Part shown: piece by piece, positions 19,525 to 29,401 of the stretch
How positions within the stretch are numbered: the first letter of the stretch is position 1
Layout of the letters: each line of letters opens with the position of its first letter
Assembly (NCBI GenBank): GCA_001970955.1
Contig: MPUH01000056.1
Coordinates: forward strand, 1-64,000
Reading direction: 5' to 3'
DNA from: Stentor coeruleus
Taxonomy: Eukaryota; Ciliophora; Heterotrichea; Heterotrichida; Stentoridae
Length of the DNA: 64,000 nt
Notes under the pieces: model-generated
Databases searched by the model: none
The model's input: the letters and a program-made list of their open reading frames with translations, nothing else
Told to the model about the DNA's origin: nothing
Program-made: the position numbers and the translations under genes

Positions 19525-20415
19525 ATGACAGACTGGAAAATCAAGTACTTCGGGCATATAGAAAGTGCAGAAATTTCATATCCTGAAGAAAATTGGATGG
19601 AATTAAAGTCACTTGGAGGATACAAATTATCAACTTATCGATTTCATAGACCAAATCCTAAAGCTATTATCTGTATTTTTCATGGACTTAACTTTGCAAG
19701 CTGTGATTTAACTAATGTAGCTCAATATTTTCATTCTGAAGGCTGTGACGTTATAGCTTTTGATTATCCTGGCCATGGGAAAAGTGAAGGACCTCGAGGA
19801 AACATGGATAATCTTGAAGGTTTAGCTACAGACTGTGAGAGATTTTTAATAAAAGCACTTATTGGGTATCCAAAAAATCTTCCTGTTTTTCTTTTAGGAG
19901 AAAGTATGGGTGGTGCTCTTTGTGTCATGGTTTCAATGAGAAGACCTGAGCTTATAAAAGGAATCATGCTTTTCGCTCCAGCTTTAGGAGTAAGTCCTGA
20001 TTTCGAGCCTGTTCTTCAAAAACTTGTCTGTTGCTTGAATTTTTGTTGTGGAGGGACTAGATTGAAAAGTTTTGACCCTGTTTTATTTTCTAGGAACCCT
20101 TATTTTCCTAGTTATTTCAAAGAAAATCCTGAGTTTTATACTGGAAGACTTAATGTGAGAACTGCTGCTGCTATGCTTAATGGTCTTGAGAATCTACAGC
20201 TTATGGCTCAAAACTTCTGCACTCCTGTAATTGTATTCCAAGGTGGCATGGATAAAATCACTAGTGCCCAAGTTGCTAAAGAGTTTATTGAGAACTGTAA
20301 AAGTAATGATAAAGAATTTTTGATATATAATGACATGTTTCATTGTGTTGCTCATGAACCTGAAATAAATGAAATTCTTATCAAATGTGCTGAGTGGATA
20401 GGTAGAAGAATTTAG
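19525..20415 (+). CDS. Monoglyceride-lipase-like alpha/beta hydrolase
   Basis: 296 residues, full length for the family. Oxyanion segment IFHGLN (51-56), FDYPGHGKSEGPRG (79-92), nucleophile elbow GESMGG with Ser127, acid D243 in GGMDKIT, and His273 or His277 near FHCVAHEPE. These are the marks of the Hydrolase_4/MGL group, which cleave monoacylglycerols or lysophospholipids. A CC-rich cap insertion (residues 169-176, CCLNFCCGG) is unusual and could be acylated. No signal peptide. It follows DCAF11 by 61 nt on the same strand. Confidence 0.88.
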   Translation: MTDWKIKYFGHIESAEISYPEENWMELKSLGGYKLSTYRFHRPNPKAIICIFHGLNFASCDLTNVAQYFHSEGCDVIAFDYPGHGKSEGPRGNMDNLEGLATDCERFLIKALIGYPKNLPVFLLGESMGGALCVMVSMRRPELIKGIMLFAPALGVSPDFEPVLQKLVCCLNFCCGGTRLKSFDPVLFSRNPYFPSYFKENPEFYTGRLNVRTAAAMLNGLENLQLMAQNFCTPVIVFQGGMDKITSAQVAKEFIENCKSNDKEFLIYNDMFHCVAHEPEINEILIKCAEWIGRRI

Positions 20416-20937
20416 TTAAATAGCTTGAAAACTGTAACTAACAGTAAAATTTTAGATAGAAATTGTAAAATTATTGTATGCTTGATAATATAAACTTGGA
20501 TATTTAAAAATTGTGAAATTATTTTGGTAGTAATAGAAATTCTTTTTTAGGTTTAACGTTATTGATTTAATATATATTGTACAGTAGGGTATAAATAAAT
20601 ACTGTTTAAAGCAATTTGTTTGTATATGTAAAAGGATATAAGTCATTCAATAAATTATGATTGTGTTCTGATTAGATTAGATTAGCAATAAGTATTAATG
20701 AGAATTACATTAGACTTATACCTACCCTTTATTTCTAGCATAGATAAAGTAACATAATTAATGTAAAATTTAACGAAAATTAAATTATTAAGAGATTTAT
20801 TGGTAGAGACATACACAATAATAAAATATTTTATTATAGTAAGGAAAGAGACTAAATTTTGATCCCCTGGTACAGAATTAATAAATGGATAATGATTTCT
20901 TTTAAATTTTAATGGAGATTCCTTGATACTAAAATGT
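20416..20937. other. Intergenic, no gene seen
   Basis: AT-rich, no supported frame. Confidence 0.5.
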
Positions 20938-23900
20938 ATGATAATGAAAAAAATATCTACTCCTCAACATGGACTACCACGCAGCAGCGAAAAACGTGCA
21001 CAATATTATAAAGAAGTCGGGGAAAATGCAGCTATGTGTATATTTACCAAAAAGAAGTTTGGAGTAAAGCATCTGACTTCTTTAAGCCCGAAAATAAAAA
21101 GGCTTTCTAATCCTATAGACTCAACACCATCAGTAAAAGAAATGAAGATTCTCCGAGATGTCCAATCACGAGACATATCTCATCTACGTGATTATGTTGG
21201 TTCTCCTCATCAAAAACTTACTGATTTACCTTCAGATCTTGAAACAGTAAAAAAATTAGTTCAAAATAGCGATAAGCATGGAAACCCAGTACTCCAAGGA
21301 AGCCCCTTACCTATAACCTGCCGTAAAGACTTATGTTTAGATGAGCTTTACAAGTCCCCAAACTACCTAACAGCTGAAGCATTTAGTATAGACAAAATTC
21401 TTCTTGGCTCACCATCAGGTCGTCAAGAATGTGAAAACCTTAAAAAGTGGCTTGAAAACATGAAAACCCTTCATTGTCTAAATGATATTTTCTCAGAAAA
21501 CGGTCGGGCCATTTATTCAATGTGTTGTAAAGAATTAGTAAGACAAGTTTCAGTTAACTGTGTAGAAAGAGGTGAACTCCTTCAAGAAATCATAGACTAC
21601 TATGCAAAACTTCAAATAAAAATGCAAGGGAGTATCAAAACGGTTCAATCAAACTATGAAAAAATGATCAGAGAATCTGCTGATAGATATTTAGATAAAG
21701 AAAAAGAGTATTTAGATGAGATTAAAGAAATAAGGGATACAAATTATAGTTTAAAAGACCAGCTGAAAAAAACAAATGATAAAATTGTTGAGAATGAAAA
21801 GGTTATAAGAAAACATGAATTGACTATAGAAGATATGAAATGTAAGTTTTCTGAAGAGGATTATGGGTTTAAACACAAGGGGTTTTTAAAAAGAGCGGTA
21901 AGTGGATTACCTAAAGATTCTATGTATTCAAATAAAAGTAGGATTATAGAGAGAGGAGATAGTAAAATTGTTTCTAAAGGTACTGATGGGGATAATAATG
22001 ATTCTTTATTGTCTAAATGGACACAGACTGGTAATAAAGACCTTAAAATTGAAGCAAATGTTATTGATTTCACTGTTTTCCCTTTAAATCATGAATATAT
22101 GGACCCTGGAATTCTTATTGAAATCAACGATGCCGATTTGATACAAGATAAAAATGAATATTATACTAGTTCAGGGAATATAAATATTGATGGTTTTGAA
22201 AAATCAAAACATATGAAAAATGAAAGGCTTAGTAATGAGGATAAAAGTTTTCATTTAAGTCCACCAATGCTGTTAAGACAAGATACAAGATCTGGGAAAA
22301 ATAAAAAGAAAAAAAATCAGAAAAAAGATATCGGGATTAAGGTTAGTGAAATTGATAAGAAAATACAGGAAAAACAGAGCGAACTTGATGCAGTTATAAA
22401 GAAAATTAAAGTGAAATATGTGGAATTAGATTTTTTGTCAAAGACAGTAGATTATAAGAAACTTAGAGATGCATTTTTTAAGAGAGGGATGACTAGTGGG
22501 CATAATATTACTTATGATAAAATACTCATGAAGAAACCATCGTTGAGAAAGGAATTCAATATCTTAGCCGATAGTAACTTCTGGTCTGAAGATCAAGTAG
22601 ACTTTTCTCATCGTGCTAAGCAAATCAACCGTTCATCAACTCAGAATTTCGATGACTCCTCTATTATTAGTCGAGATCCAAACACTCCATTATCACCATT
22701 ATCACCATTATCACCAAAAACACCAAAAGCTCCAAAAATTCAAATTCCAATACTTAAAGAAGTTGATGATGAACTTGAAAGCGAAGATAGCTTAGAAAAT
22801 TCACAAAATATTTCACATCCATCTGTATATCTTGATCTATCAGCAGATCAATTAGAAAGCTTTGAAGATAAACATTTTTCAAGTATTTTTAAGAAAAAAT
22901 CAGTGATACCATTATATAACCTGGTGTCAACTTTGGATTTGAACTTGATTAATATGAGAAAATATCAGAAAAAAACTCCTGCAATGAAAATATTAAACAA
23001 AATATCGGCTAAAGATTTAAAGTGGATTATGTCGAAAGCAACACTTAGTAGGAAACTTATACATAAAATTATTGTAACGATGTATGGGTCGTATTTTTCT
23101 CATCAGGACCTTTCTGAGAATTTTATTGACTTTATTTACTTTGATTTCTATCAAAGATATGGGTTGAAATTTGTCTCAGATAAAAAATTTGTTGAGTTTA
23201 TCTGTTCATGCATAAGGTCTGACGATTCAAAAAAATGCACAAATTTCTTACGTTTTGTCAGCATGGGACACAAAGTTGCTAAAAAAAATTTTTCAAACAA
23301 AGGCTTCGAATTATACTTAGAAAGTTTAACTTTCTTAACAAATTCTAAAATCGGTATAGCTAATACTGAAGATTATTATGAAAAGTTTCTTGTACCAGTT
23401 GCTAGAGCTAATGAATGTATTAGGGAACAATTAGAAAAATTTGATAAAAGTCAGATTCTAAGAATTATTAGTTTGGTTGAAAGCAAAGCTGTGGCCGACC
23501 CCAAAAAAATTAGCATAGGCGGGCTTATAGAATGTGAAAATGTTCTTGAATGGATTATTGAAGCTTATGAATCTTTACCAAATAAATATATAGAAGGTGT
23601 TGAGTTCCTTATAAACTCCTTAAAATGCAATGAACCTAAAGATACTCTTCTCAAATCAGAAATCCTTATGGTCTTTCGAGCTATAATTCCTGAACATTCT
23701 GAAGACTTTGAAAAACATTTTGATGATTTCAATATAATAACCCTTGAAGATTTCTGCTTATATTCAGCAACTAATTCCATCCTAGCCATAAATGATTTAA
23801 CCAAATTCTATACAGAATCTAAATCTAAAGAAGAAATATATGATATGATAAAATCCTCATTATTAGAAATGCATACAATAGTTGGGGAAATCGAAAGCAC

Positions 23901-24054
23901 AGATAAATTCATGAAAACTTTACCACAAGAAATCTGGGAACTAAAGCTAAAAAACCTAGAAAAAGCTTTAGATGAAAGAGATGCTGGGGAAAACATTTTC
24001 GCTTTCAAAGTGTTTTATTTAGAATTACATCGTGTTAGAAGTACATTTTTATAG
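20938..24054 (+). CDS. AXDND1-like axonemal dynein light chain domain protein
   Basis: About 1038 residues from the ATG at 20938 (the frame opens a little earlier at a TTG). Residues about 175-300 resemble the inner-arm dynein p28/DNALI1 domain: CCKELVRQVSVNCVERGELL matches the FDELIRQVTxxCxERGLLL signature, followed by a long coiled coil. The great length and an alpha-helical C-terminal half match AXDND1 rather than p28 itself (about 250 residues). Basic Lys-rich tract near 460; a PLS triplet repeat (22682-22714) precedes an acidic stretch. Expected in axonemes or basal bodies. No intron despite 3.1 kb. AXDND1 orthology is inference; the p28-type segment is seen. Confidence 0.68.
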   Translation: MIMKKISTPQHGLPRSSEKRAQYYKEVGENAAMCIFTKKKFGVKHLTSLSPKIKRLSNPIDSTPSVKEMKILRDVQSRDISHLRDYVGSPHQKLTDLPSDLETVKKLVQNSDKHGNPVLQGSPLPITCRKDLCLDELYKSPNYLTAEAFSIDKILLGSPSGRQECENLKKWLENMKTLHCLNDIFSENGRAIYSMCCKELVRQVSVNCVERGELLQEIIDYYAKLQIKMQGSIKTVQSNYEKMIRESADRYLDKEKEYLDEIKEIRDTNYSLKDQLKKTNDKIVENEKVIRKHELTIEDMKCKFSEEDYGFKHKGFLKRAVSGLPKDSMYSNKSRIIERGDSKIVSKGTDGDNNDSLLSKWTQTGNKDLKIEANVIDFTVFPLNHEYMDPGILIEINDADLIQDKNEYYTSSGNINIDGFEKSKHMKNERLSNEDKSFHLSPPMLLRQDTRSGKNKKKKNQKKDIGIKVSEIDKKIQEKQSELDAVIKKIKVKYVELDFLSKTVDYKKLRDAFFKRGMTSGHNITYDKILMKKPSLRKEFNILADSNFWSEDQVDFSHRAKQINRSSTQNFDDSSIISRDPNTPLSPLSPLSPKTPKAPKIQIPILKEVDDELESEDSLENSQNISHPSVYLDLSADQLESFEDKHFSSIFKKKSVIPLYNLVSTLDLNLINMRKYQKKTPAMKILNKISAKDLKWIMSKATLSRKLIHKIIVTMYGSYFSHQDLSENFIDFIYFDFYQRYGLKFVSDKKFVEFICSCIRSDDSKKCTNFLRFVSMGHKVAKKNFSNKGFELYLESLTFLTNSKIGIANTEDYYEKFLVPVARANECIREQLEKFDKSQILRIISLVESKAVADPKKISIGGLIECENVLEWIIEAYESLPNKYIEGVEFLINSLKCNEPKDTLLKSEILMVFRAIIPEHSEDFEKHFDDFNIITLEDFCLYSATNSILAINDLTKFYTESKSKEEIYDMIKSSLLEMHTIVGEIESTDKFMKTLPQEIWELKLKNLEKALDERDAGENIFAFKVFYLELHRVRSTFL

Positions 24055-24473
24055 ATAATTTATTTAAGGTACCCAGGTTTTATTATATGAAATTACTTAT
24101 AAAACAGATTTTTATGATAAGTTTGTTTGATCATTTATTGTAAGGATTTTTTGGTTTAAGCCTAGCTTTCAATACTAACTTTCATACACAAAATTTTACC
24201 AAAAGAAATTTCCCTTAATACATATAATAAAATATTCAAAAGGCAAATTCCTTCCATCCCCTCAAACTTTTCCTCATCACCCAACAAAAAGTTCATTTTT
24301 CTCTTTGGACCTATACAAATTTAAACTGAAATTTTTTCCCAACCATTTCTCGCAAACTTCCTCATATCCTCACAACACCCTAACACCCAAAGCCAATCTT
24401 TATTTCATAAAACCACATATCAGTAAGCCAAATACAGTTTCCTAAAGATCTAACTGAATATAATCCCGCTAAA
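24055..24473. other. Spacer with telomere-like 14-mer
   Basis: Begins G/T-rich after the AXDND1-like gene and becomes strongly C/A-rich from about 24180 to the next ATG. Holds ACACCCTAACACCC at 24375-24388. Confidence 0.6.
24375..24388 (+). promoter_or_regulatory. Interstitial telomere-repeat 14-mer
   Basis: ACACCCTAACACCC, 1.75 units of the telomere repeat, 86 nt upstream of the next ATG and preceded by CATATCCT, a word also found before the copy at 53826. Could be a telobox-like protein-binding site. Confidence 0.4.
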
Positions 24474-24800
24474 ATGGAATACACAAGACAAAAACGATCA
24501 ACACCACCTTCAGGAAGCCTTGGAGGACTGACAAAAAAACTTAAAAGTACCGAACAACCTTGTGCACAAGAAATCTATCAATCAGAAGGGTTTTTTTCTA
24601 TAAACACACCCTGTGATCTATGTCAAGGTAATCAAGAGTATATAACAATCCTAAAACATACATTGTCTGAAGTGTTCCAACAAAATGAAACTCTCAGAAG
24701 GAAAGCTGAGGAACTTGAAAGAAAGCTTATTCAGCTAACGGCTATACAACGTTCAAAACAAAATAGTATAAATTTGATTGAACAGTTTTTGAAGATATAG
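24474..24800 (+). CDS. Small coiled-coil protein, unknown
   Basis: 108 residues. The N-half is basic and Ser/Pro-rich with three Cys (CAQE, CDLC); the C-half (about 58-105) is a coiled coil, LSEVFQQNETLRRKAEELER and onward. No family recognised. It could be an adaptor or basal-body component. Flanked by C-rich upstream and G-rich downstream DNA like other genes, which supports it as real. Confidence 0.6.
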   Translation: MEYTRQKRSTPPSGSLGGLTKKLKSTEQPCAQEIYQSEGFFSINTPCDLCQGNQEYITILKHTLSEVFQQNETLRRKAEELERKLIQLTAIQRSKQNSINLIEQFLKI

Positions 24801-25440
24801 ACAAAATGCATTATTAAGTATTTATGCTAGAATATATATGATATTGTCTTGGAATTGATAAGATTATATATGTGAGTTAAGGGCTTAGGAAATAAAATAA
24901 GGATTTGAGTTTGAGATAAGGAAAATATAGGAGGAATAAGTGTTTAAGGTTGGATGTGGATAAATTAGGTATAGAAAAATGTTTGATGGATGAATTTAGA
25001 TTAAGTTTTTATATATGTGATTAGATATAATAAAGGATTTATAATAATAAACTTCTTTTGGGAATTTAGGATTTTTTATTGTCTTAAGTAATTGAATAAC
25101 AGGCTGATGTATATTTAAAATTATATATATAAATTATGTGTACTTGTGGATATGTTTTAACACTTTTTGAAGAAACTCAAATACTACTTTCAGAAACAAC
25201 TGATGCTAGTTAAAGATATCGTTGGTTATTTCTGTTTAGATAAACATTAAATTAATTAATAGATAACTATAAATTTATCATTATTCCAGTTTTTGATAAT
25301 ACAACTTAATTTTGTAAGAGGAATAATTTTTTTTTTGATAGTTTATATGTTATGTCATAAGACCTATAATGAGCCTAATCCCAAATTGCTTAAGGTTTTA
25401 GGGTTTTGTAGAGAATTATCCTCATTATAGCTTACTCTAC
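24801..25440. other. Intergenic, G-rich then C-rich
   Basis: No gene. Strong G/T bias on the + strand up to about 25080, as downstream of + genes; the last part drains into the 3' end of the minus-strand transporter. Confidence 0.55.
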
Positions 25441-26748
25441 TTATTTAGCTTCATTATACACATCTATAATCAAACTTGTAAATCCAACAAACGCTAATCC
25501 CCAACTGACAACAATCACAATAACATTTTTCCAATAAGTCAAAGATTTCTCAGAGTACTCCACATACATAAGCCCAGGGATTATCAAAGCCATAACCCCT
25601 CCACAGAAGCCTCCAAGAAAATGAAATACAATTTCCACATTAGGGAAAAATATAGCAAAAATCAATGTTGTGCATATTATCGTCAATGTAATCCCATAAT
25701 GCATCAAATTACTAGCATTTTCCTCTACTTTAAATACTAACTTTTGTATACTAACTCTACATGGATTTAAGTTTATAGGTATTGCAATACTCATTGTAAA
25801 TGTTATCATAATTCTACATATAACCATTGCTGCATCATTTGATATATTTGAAGGTGGTTTACGAAGGATTATTAAATGTGGGGTATTGTGTAAACATGAT
25901 AAATAACCAAATAATGAGATTAGACAAAAAAGTGTACACATTGTTGTTACTGATCGGCGTGTTACTTTTTTCATACGGAGTATTGTAGGGTTAAAAAGCT
26001 CACTTTGGATACGGGTTATGTTTTGATGACAAAGGTATGCGAAAAGACCAAGGGAAAATGCTGAGAAAAAGTTAATATCCATATCTGCGTATTTTACACT
26101 GTCAAAATTGTTATCTTTAGCAAAATAAGGGAACTCGATGATGACAACGAACATAATAAATGTTAAACAGGTCACATTAAATAGAGCTTTGAATCTTAAA
26201 GCTCCTAGGTTTCTCATAATACCCAAAGGAGTAACCAAACATAAATTAAGCCCTGTCATAGCAAGTGCCCTTTCAAGATCTCCATGTCCTTTCACCCCAA
26301 AACTTGACATGATATTAGGAATAAGTGAACCTACAATGATATTAAGTGCGATTATAAGACCATATCCATTCAATATAATAGCAACTTCTAATAACACAGC
26401 CCATCCATTACCCAACATTTTTCTAGCCACTGAAGGATAATGGAAAATTTGATATTTATACGCGCAACGTACAACAGTCATCAAACTTAAATAGATTAAA
26501 ATTCCACAGAAAATAATAATCCCCAGACCAAAAATCACCCCAGCTTTTAAAAGAATATTAGGTGTTGCTAAGTATCCTGCACCCATAGCTGTTGATGCTA
26601 AAGTAAAAATTGAACCACGGACTGAGCCTGGCTTCATTGGCTTGAAAGTTCGTTGAAACCATGTTAGATTTGATGTTGGGGGTATGATTATTGAGCTTAA
26701 GTTCCTATCTCTTATTAGCATAGGTTCGAAAGTTCTTTCAGAGGCCAT
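25441..26748 (-). CDS. AAAP family amino-acid transporter
   Basis: 435 residues with about 11 membrane helices. Helix 1 carries SIFTLASTAMGAGYLATPNI, the amino-acid/auxin permease signature (S-x-F-x-L-x-x-x-x-x-G-x-G-x-L-x-x-P). Later helices include LFAYLCHQNITRIQSEL, matching the conserved FxCHxN segment of SLC38/AVT proteins, and the FHFLGGFCGGVMALIIPGLM end region. Likely moves neutral or cationic amino acids across the plasma or vacuolar membrane. N-terminal 35 residues are cytosolic. Starts after ATATAATAAATG. Confidence 0.9.
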   Translation of the reverse strand: MASERTFEPMLIRDRNLSSIIIPPTSNLTWFQRTFKPMKPGSVRGSIFTLASTAMGAGYLATPNILLKAGVIFGLGIIIFCGILIYLSLMTVVRCAYKYQIFHYPSVARKMLGNGWAVLLEVAIILNGYGLIIALNIIVGSLIPNIMSSFGVKGHGDLERALAMTGLNLCLVTPLGIMRNLGALRFKALFNVTCLTFIMFVVIIEFPYFAKDNNFDSVKYADMDINFFSAFSLGLFAYLCHQNITRIQSELFNPTILRMKKVTRRSVTTMCTLFCLISLFGYLSCLHNTPHLIILRKPPSNISNDAAMVICRIMITFTMSIAIPINLNPCRVSIQKLVFKVEENASNLMHYGITLTIICTTLIFAIFFPNVEIVFHFLGGFCGGVMALIIPGLMYVEYSEKSLTYWKNVIVIVVSWGLAFVGFTSLIIDVYNEAK

Positions 26749-27474
26749 TTATTATATAGACTTTCCTAAATGGATTGATTTTTATACTAACTTTATTATA
26801 GAATTTATTGATTTTATTAATAAGTTGAAAAAGATTGTGAGTTTTGATGATGGGTGTGATGGAGAAAGAAGTATGTTTAGGATATCAACAAAATTTAGGT
26901 TAAAAACAGGAAAGTTTAATTTTGTTATATAATTTTTATATTAGGATAAGATGCTATTAAAAGAGATTTTTATATTTTATGCTTTTATTTATTGTATTAA
27001 TTGATAAGAATAAGCTGTAAAATGGATTCAATTTTTGCATATCATTCAAAGATATAATGCATAAAACTATTTATGTTAGATATAAACATACTTAGAACTT
27101 TGAGTAAAAGATATATAAAAATATAAGGCAATTATTATAAAATTTATATCTAAAAATCTAAAATAACTTAAGTTAACATAATATAAAACATCAAAGATAG
27201 CATCTCTGCATTTACCATAAACATAATTTTTATATACAATATAACAAATATTTAATATAAATACTAGTTTTTATTAAACATATAAATTACTCAATAAACT
27301 ATATTTTCATTATGAAATAACACAATTAATAATTTGCCATAATCTCAAGCTTCTCCTTAGTTAATTACAATAAAAATCCAAGTCTTCCTTATAATAATCT
27401 CTAAAAAAAAAAGTATCTTCGCCCATGTAAAAATCATTATTTTATATTATTCTATCTTATAAGATTATAGAAAG
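26749..27474. other. Intergenic, no gene seen
   Basis: G-rich on the + strand near 26750-26930 (upstream side of the minus transporter), then AT-rich and C-leaning toward 27.4 kb. Confidence 0.5.
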
Positions 27475-27927
27475 TTAAATAATCAAACATTTGCAACTTG
27501 AATTTTGTATGCAAAATGATTGCTTTAGTAAAGTCTCATCAGTAATATTACCAACCCAATCAGCTTGTGATGTATCCAATTGCCTTAAGTTATTAATTTT
27601 ATCAGTATTAACGCATAATGTCACTTTAACCTTTCGTACTTTATCACTTTCATTTTCATACTCTTCAGTATCCAGAGCTTCTGTTTTTTTTGTTTCAATA
27701 AATATAAAAGAATTTGTGTTAAAGTTTGGCGTTGTCAGGTCATCAAATTTTAGTTTTGTGATACTACTCAAGTTTGATGATAAAGCTTTGTTGTCTAATA
27801 AATCAGTAAGATTTGGAGAGGTAAATGAAAAATTTTTCTCAATGTATTCGTTTTCAGAGTTCTCTTCATCGAGGACTTTAAATTTGGGTATTGTAAGATG
27901 TTTTAAAACTCTTTGCCTATGCAACAT
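27475..27927 (-). CDS. Unknown CaaX-ended protein, paralog A
   Basis: 150 residues. Not a known family. It shares four blocks with the gene at 28937: IPKFKV near residue 13, FDDLTTPNFNTNSF, RKVKVTLCVNTDKI and a C-terminus with two Cys, CKCLII. The last four residues, CLII, form a CaaX box, so farnesylation or geranylgeranylation and membrane attachment are predicted, perhaps helped by palmitoylation of the preceding Cys. Overall acidic, Ser/Asn-rich. An antisense frame of similar length overlaps, but paralogy supports this strand. Confidence 0.72.
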   Translation of the reverse strand: MLHRQRVLKHLTIPKFKVLDEENSENEYIEKNFSFTSPNLTDLLDNKALSSNLSSITKLKFDDLTTPNFNTNSFIFIETKKTEALDTEEYENESDKVRKVKVTLCVNTDKINNLRQLDTSQADWVGNITDETLLKQSFCIQNSSCKCLII

Positions 27928-28936
27928 ACTATGATTATTTAATTACAAATATAATATTGATCATTTATATAGACATATATTAAGGTATAGAGAAAGGCTT
28001 AAATAATTCTATTGAGACTTAGGATATAAGAAGAAAATAAAGAAATTTTATGGGAGAAGATCTAAATGTGAGTGTAATAAAAAGGATGCATTTAAGTTTA
28101 AGGAAAGGGTAATTGCAGATGGCTGAAATTAAGGTTTTTAAATAGGGTAAATAGTTTATTAGGTTTAGGATATCATTTAAGTTTGAAATATGGAATTTAA
28201 TATGAAATTCAGTCTGGCTTCGGTTAAAAAGCTAGAATTTTATGAATTTTCATCATGAGCAAGAATTTGATAATGTATTAAGTAGTATTGAAATTTATAT
28301 GATATTATAAGTATCTATAAGCTTGCAGGATATAAAATCATAAAAGTCCCAAAGTAAATAAAAACTATTAATTACAAGCTTAATAACTTTAATTCAATAA
28401 GCTAAGTAATATGCAAAAATCATTTAAAAGCTAGAATATTATATAATTCCTCAATTTTTTTTGAAACATAATCATTATAATAAAACAATATTACCCATAT
28501 AAAAACAAGCATTATATCACTTGAGTGCACAATTAAAGAAAAATCAGTAGGAATTTCAATCAAAGAAACGAAAAAAAATATCTGATAAATAGAAATAAGT
28601 TGCAACATAAAATATCATAACTGATTTTATCATCCAAAAAAAAACTCACAACTCCAAAGTTCTCCACACAAAAATTAAAACATTTACCTTTAAGCCAAAG
28701 ACCAAAAATCATGCATTTATCACATAATTCTCTATTAACACACTTTTTAAAGTTAAGACTATCTAGAAATCCTATTTCATTAACAAAAACATTATCATCC
28801 AAATATCAAAAAAAAAATCTCAATTATTCATTATATTTTACCCTTTATCTTAATATTCTTCAAAACAAACCCCCACTTGATACCATTTCATATTAAAAAA
28901 CTATCCCTTAATTTAAGTGAAAATAAATTACGATTC
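27928..28936. other. Spacer between the CaaX paralogs
   Basis: G-rich on the + strand up to about 28.33 kb (upstream of paralog A), C-rich after it (downstream of paralog B). Minus frames at 28420-28802 lack an ATG at their start and shift frame; I do not call a gene. Confidence 0.5.
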
Positions 28937-29401
28937 TCAAAATATAGTGCATCCACATACTATATTTTTGCTACAGGTTTTTTTAATACTTAACTCATCA
29001 TGTAAATTCAATATCCAATGTGTGTTCATCGGAGTATCATTTTGCTTTTTATTAGGGCTAATTTTATCAGTATTAATACACATTGAAACTTTTACTTTAT
29101 GTATACGCTGGCTATCATTTTCATGTTCATCTATAGCAAAACTTTCATCAATCCTATTTAAGCTTTCATCATGGGAAAAGTTAGTCGTGTTAAATCTTGG
29201 TGTAGTTAAATCATCTAAGTGGAATTTAAACTGGCTTTGGATGCTGTGGTCTTTTTCAGGACTTTCGAAAATATTGTTGTCGAAAGATTCATCAGAACAG
29301 GAAATGTTTTTTGATGGAAGTTCGATTTCTAAGCATTCTGAGCTGAAGACTCGAAATTTTGGGATTTTCAGCATGCTTAAACTTTTTCTTCTTGCTTTCA
29401 T
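28937..29401 (-). CDS. Unknown CaaX-ended protein, paralog B
   Basis: 154 residues. Blocks shared with paralog A: IPKFRV, LDDLTTPRFNTTNF, HKVKVSMCINTDKI and a Cys-rich end, CGCTIF, with CTIF as CaaX box. The central block LDDLTTPxFNT looks like a peptide ligand or phosphosite (TP) conserved in both, while the linkers have diverged freely. The tandem orientation suggests an old local duplication. Membrane-tethered scaffold or regulator is inference only. Confidence 0.72.
   Translation of the reverse strand: MKARRKSLSMLKIPKFRVFSSECLEIELPSKNISCSDESFDNNIFESPEKDHSIQSQFKFHLDDLTTPRFNTTNFSHDESLNRIDESFAIDEHENDSQRIHKVKVSMCINTDKISPNKKQNDTPMNTHWILNLHDELSIKKTCSKNIVCGCTIF

Noticed and set aside
27491-27934. 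147-codon + frame opposite CaaX paralog A
   Set aside because: Its mirror on the minus strand is conserved with paralog B; the + frame is antisense shadow.
28420-28802. Two minus-strand frames rich in Cys and Phe
   Set aside because: The first has no ATG at its start, the frames do not join through a 15-16 nt GT-AG segment, and the region has downstream-type base skew.
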